This document shows positions 61,117-64,000 of a DNA stretch of 64,000 bases, in pieces. The translations under genes and the position numbers were made by a program. The DNA is from Mesorhizobium huakuii (GTDB lineage Bacteria > Pseudomonadota > Alphaproteobacteria > Rhizobiales > Rhizobiaceae), in assembly GCF_014189455.1 (NCBI RefSeq), contig NZ_CP050296.1:3034001-3098000 (forward strand), read 5' to 3'. How positions within the stretch are numbered: the stretch's first letter is position 1; each line of letters opens with the position of its first letter. The notes beneath the pieces were generated by a model, which was given only the letters and a program-made list of their open reading frames with translations, searched no databases and was not told where the DNA came from.

Positions 61117-62670
61117 TTCGACCGCCTCGATCGTGCGCACCCAATGGTCCGGGTCGCCGCTCGAGGACAGCATCGTGCCCACCACATCGAAGACGCGGTC
61201 GGAGAAACCACCGACATTCAATATGTCGGCCCGCGGCTTGGCCTGCGTCGTCGCATAGGGCTGGATGTCGATGCAGACCAGCTTGGCTGCCGGGTTCAAC
61301 CCCTTCAGCTTCTGCCATTCCTGCATCGTCGCCGTCCCCTGATGCGCATGCGCTGTCGCATCCACCCAGGACTGGTTGTCCGACACGAACACCACCAGGT
61401 CGACATCAGCCTTCTCACGCACCAGCCGTGCCAGCGGAGCCGAACAGTTGGTTCCGCCACCACCGATGGCGGCAAGCTTTGCGGCGTTGGTCATCACCGT
61501 GTCGCGAGCGTTGAGGCGGATATCCACCACATCGTTCTCGAACGGCAAGACCCTCGCCGTCGGGTTGCGTCGCAGCATCGCGGCGGCCACCAAGGCAGCC
61601 ACGTCGATGCAACGCACGGCCGAGGTCGCGCCCTTGCGGTAACCGGTCGCCGGCGAGCCCATCGAGCCCGAAACGTCCGGACACACGACCACCTTGCCCT
61701 TGATGCGGGGCACGTTGCCGAGCGCAATTTCCATTGCATCCTGCAGCGCGTCTCTGACCACGCCGGGCACCTCCGCACCGGCCATGGTGAACGCCACCAT
61801 GAGCTGATACGGGAACACCCGAGCACGCCGGACCTCTTCCGGGTCACGCAGCCGCGCCGCCAGCTTTTCGCCGAAACCTTCCACTTCGAACACGCCGTTG
61901 CGGGCGAAAGTGTTCAGGTTCTGGCGCAGCATCTGCCAGCCGGCCGTCGCCGCGATCTGCACCCAATGCTCCCGCGACAGCGGCATCGAGGTGAGCATCT
62001 GGAACGGCACTTCCGGCACGGGCAGCGACGGATCACGCTTGAAGGCCTCGAATGCCTTGACCACGTCCGGCAGCACCGCCACATCATGCGGCTTGCCGAT
62101 CAGGTAGCCATAAAGCGCCTCACGCGACGCCGACTTCGGCTTCGGGTGAACCATCTTGATGACATCGGCCAGCGACGGATCATTGCCGACCGCGGCCCGC
62201 ATGATCTCGAAGTCGGCCGCCTGCTCAAGCCACGCCTGGACAAGCCGCTTCGGCCGCGTGCCGAGCGACTTGCGCCCGGTGGCGCCCGAACGCATGACCT
62301 GCACGAAGTTGCGCAGCATCTTGCCGTTCCTGACGATACGCCCGAAAGCCCGGTTGAACTCGTCACCCTGCATCGCGGACAGAACGGCCAGCAGCAGTGC
62401 CGGCATGTCCTTCATGTAGCCCTGCTCGGAAGCGTGGACGGCGGTGCGCGCCAGGAACCCCGGCTCGACCTGCCACGCCAGCTTCAGCACTTCGTCCAGC
62501 TGCTCACGCGGCTCGGCATAGAAGGTCGCGTTGAACGTGCCCGTCGCCGCTAGCTGCGCCAGGGCCTGATGCGGCGACAGGCGGTAAGCCCTGGCGCCTT
62601 CACGGTTCCTGGCATCAGCCGGCGGGAGCAGCTTTCCTGCAATCGTCGCAAACACGGATTTGTTCGCCAT
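61111..62670 (-). CDS. rsr: Ro60/TROVE-domain protein (Rsr)
   Basis: 519 residues from ATG 62670 (AAGGA 8 nt upstream; ATG 62679 lacks spacing). Residues about 20-320 form the TROVE HEAT-repeat ring (YRLSPHQALAQLAATGTFNATF, GFLARTAVHASEQGYMKDMP, LVQAWLEQ). Residues 325-519 form a von Willebrand A domain with an intact MIDAS motif DVSGSMGS (332-339) and GGGGTNCSAPL. Ro proteins bind Y RNAs and misfolded or damaged RNA and can gate exonucleases. Sigma54 promoter upstream, Y-RNA-like array and rtcB downstream: the arrangement of the RNA-repair operon. Confidence 0.94.
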   Translation of the reverse strand: MANKSVFATIAGKLLPPADARNREGARAYRLSPHQALAQLAATGTFNATFYAEPREQLDEVLKLAWQVEPGFLARTAVHASEQGYMKDMPALLLAVLSAMQGDEFNRAFGRIVRNGKMLRNFVQVMRSGATGRKSLGTRPKRLVQAWLEQAADFEIMRAAVGNDPSLADVIKMVHPKPKSASREALYGYLIGKPHDVAVLPDVVKAFEAFKRDPSLPVPEVPFQMLTSMPLSREHWVQIAATAGWQMLRQNLNTFARNGVFEVEGFGEKLAARLRDPEEVRRARVFPYQLMVAFTMAGAEVPGVVRDALQDAMEIALGNVPRIKGKVVVCPDVSGSMGSPATGYRKGATSAVRCIDVAALVAAAMLRRNPTARVLPFENDVVDIRLNARDTVMTNAAKLAAIGGGGTNCSAPLARLVREKADVDLVVFVSDNQSWVDATAHAHQGTATMQEWQKLKGLNPAAKLVCIDIQPYATTQAKPRADILNVGGFSDRVFDVVGTMLSSSGDPDHWVRTIEAVEL

Positions 62671-62703
62671 TGTTCTCATCCTTCATTTTCACACCAGCAT
62701 CAT

Positions 62704-62720
62704 TGCAGGCAGCGTGCCAG
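62704..62720 (-). promoter_or_regulatory. sigma54 (-24/-12) promoter of rsr
   Basis: The minus strand reads CTGGCACGCTGCCTGCA, matching TGGCAC-N5-TTGCA with one deviation and the obligatory GG-N10-GC spacing. It is 34 bp upstream of the rsr start, and the divergent gene encodes the sigma54 activator RtcR. Confidence 0.88.
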
Positions 62721-62805
62721 TTTGAAGAATGAGCGCGTATCGATCCGCTCAAATTCAGCTAGTTATTTGATTCAACAAGGAAATAAAAACGAGCTGACAG
62801 CTATG

Positions 62806-62832
62806 CTCCCTCTGGCCTTGTCCAGGGGAGAG
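62806..62832. promoter_or_regulatory. candidate RtcR upstream activating site
   Basis: CTCCCTCTGG and CCAGGGGAGAG form an imperfect inverted repeat around CCTTGT, about 90 bp upstream of the sigma54 promoter and 47 bp upstream of rtcR. The distance is typical for enhancer sites of sigma54 activators. Binding is inferred; it could also be a hairpin in the rtcR leader. Confidence 0.35.
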
Positions 62833-62878
62833 CCTGTATAGTGATCTAAAAATCTCGCAACTTATATCACAGGATAAA

Positions 62879-64000
62879 ATGAAACGACGCGTTGCGATTG
62901 GCATTCTCGGCACAACGCTCGATGCCGGCCGTACCGAAGACCGCTGGCGGAAGTGGCGGCCAACGGTTGCGCTGTGCCAGCAGCCGGGATTGTTCATCGA
63001 TCGGCTGGAGCTCATCCATGGGACCCAGTCGCGGCAACTGGCCACGCAAATCATTGCCGACATCGAGCAGGTCTCGCCCGCCACCGAGGTCAGGCCGCAT
63101 CTGATCAGCATGCGCGACCCCTGGGATTTCAGCGAGGTCTACACTGGCCTGCGCGATTTCGCCCGCGCCTATCAATTCGATCCGGAGAAGGAAGACTACC
63201 TCGTCAACATCACCACCGGCACCCATGTCGCGCAGATCTGCTGGTTCCTGCTCACCGAGGCGCACTTCATCCCGGCGCGGCTGCTACAGCTTTCGCCGCG
63301 CAAGGAGGGGCGTGACGAGGACGTCTCCGGCAGCCATTCAATCATCGACCTCGATCTGTCGCGATACGATGCGATCGCCACGCGCTTCACCGCCGAGCAC
63401 GACGAGGCGACATCCTTCCTGAAGTCGGGCATTGCCACCCGCAATCCCGCGTTCAACCAGATGATCGACCAGATCGAGAAGGTGACGATCCGCTCGCGCG
63501 CGCCGGTTTTGCTCACCGGCCCGACAGGCGCGGGCAAGTCGCAGCTGGCCAGGCGTATCTACGAGCTCAAGAAAGCACAGCGACAGGTTTCCGGCGCCTT
63601 CATCGAGGTCAATTGCGCGACTTTGCGCGGCGACCAGGCGATGTCGACCCTTTTCGGTCACGTCAAGGGCGCCTTCACCGGCGCCCAGAACGAGCGTGCC
63701 GGGCTGATGAAGTCGGCCAACAAGGGCGTGCTGTTCCTCGACGAGATCGGCGAGCTTGGCCCCGACGAGCAGGCCACGTGCCTGCGCGCCATCGAGGAAA
63801 AGCGCTTCCTGCCGGTCGGCGCCGACCAGGACGTGATGTCGGATTTCCAGCTTCTGGCCGGCACCAACCGCGATCTGTCGATCGGCGTGAAGGAGGGCAA
63901 GTTCCGCGAGGATCTTTTTGCGCGCCTGAACCTGTGGACCTTCCAGCTGCCGGCGCTGCGAGACCGCAAGGAAGACATCGAGCCGAACCTCGACTTCGAG
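62879..64000 (+). CDS. rtcR: sigma54-dependent activator of RNA repair genes (RtcR), cut by window end
   Basis: 374 residues visible from ATG 62879 (AGGA upstream); the C-terminal DNA-binding domain lies beyond the window. The N-terminal RtcR/CARF-type sensor (VAIGILGTTLDAG, DPWDFSEVYTGLRDFARAY, YLVNITTGTHVAQICWFLL) occupies about residues 1-165. CARF domains bind cyclic or linear oligonucleotides or RNA ends. The AAA+ domain follows with Walker A GPTGAGKS (214-221), sigma54-contacting GAFTGA (264-269) and Walker B GVLFLDEIGEL (283-293). RtcR activates the divergent rsr operon. Confidence 0.94.
   Translation, partial: MKRRVAIGILGTTLDAGRTEDRWRKWRPTVALCQQPGLFIDRLELIHGTQSRQLATQIIADIEQVSPATEVRPHLISMRDPWDFSEVYTGLRDFARAYQFDPEKEDYLVNITTGTHVAQICWFLLTEAHFIPARLLQLSPRKEGRDEDVSGSHSIIDLDLSRYDAIATRFTAEHDEATSFLKSGIATRNPAFNQMIDQIEKVTIRSRAPVLLTGPTGAGKSQLARRIYELKKAQRQVSGAFIEVNCATLRGDQAMSTLFGHVKGAFTGAQNERAGLMKSANKGVLFLDEIGELGPDEQATCLRAIEEKRFLPVGADQDVMSDFQLLAGTNRDLSIGVKEGKFREDLFARLNLWTFQLPALRDRKEDIEPNLDFE

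Overview
The window looks like a chromosomal segment of an alphaproteobacterium of the order Hyphomicrobiales, most likely Mesorhizobium or a close relative. This is inferred from high GC content, dense ABC uptake and sugar/amino-acid catabolic operons, a rhizobial-type malonyl-CoA synthetase with a GntR regulator, and palindromic intergenic repeats of the kind common in rhizobia. No marker gene was available to prove the genus.

Layout. 1-4.3 kb: two cysteine-rich exported proteins, the second with a 108-bp tandem repeat. 4.5-8.0 kb: rpe, a GntR regulator and matB. 8.0-10.4 kb: an IS701-type and an IS5/IS427-type element stacked in CTAG sites that begin at the matB stop codon, followed by an intergenic repeat. 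10.5-24.1 kb: an amino-sugar (GlcNAc/MurNAc) regulon, with nagK, a GntR regulator, a SIS-domain deaminase, nagA and an FAD oxidoreductase leftward, and murQ plus a sugar ABC transporter and a dehydrogenase rightward. The two arms share TGGTATT operators. 24.3-30.6 kb: FAH hydrolase and SDR, a two-domain aldehyde dehydrogenase, a eukaryote-type deoC, and ferredoxin-NADP reductase. 30.8-36.9 kb: hyuA, hyuB, an amino-acid binding protein and a GcvT-like protein. 36.9-37.7 kb: a Fic toxin with a small partner gene. 37.7-40.4 kb: metQNI. 40.6-50.2 kb: a probable amino-alcohol or hydroxy-amino-acid catabolic cluster (aldehyde dehydrogenase, permease, IclR, Tm-1-like protein, HAD, two class-III PLP enzymes, and a hydroxylysine-kinase-like kinase). 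50.3-58.5 kb: a 4-hydroxyphenylacetate/homoprotocatechuate meta-cleavage cluster (hpaH, G, D, E, F, R, C, B and an AraC regulator). 58.5-64 kb: an RNA-repair locus.

The most remarkable part is the RNA-repair locus. A sigma54 activator (rtcR, cut by the window end) is divergent from rsr (Ro60/TROVE), which has a textbook -24/-12 promoter. Downstream come seven tandem structured RNAs, each about 95-135 nt, and then rtcB. The seven RNAs share a Ro-type Y-RNA stem supported by covarying base pairs. Each carries a circularly permuted tRNA-like body: T-arm, then acceptor stem closed by a loop, then D-arm. Two have a complete 7-bp acceptor helix with an encoded CCA. Three have class-II-like variable-arm hairpins. 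The best-known RNA-repair operons carry one or two Y RNAs, so a seven-member array mimicking different tRNA types is unusual.

Six otherwise intact genes carry a single-base frameshift, mostly in C/G runs. This may reflect sequencing error rather than true decay, so those genes should be treated as probably functional until resequenced.
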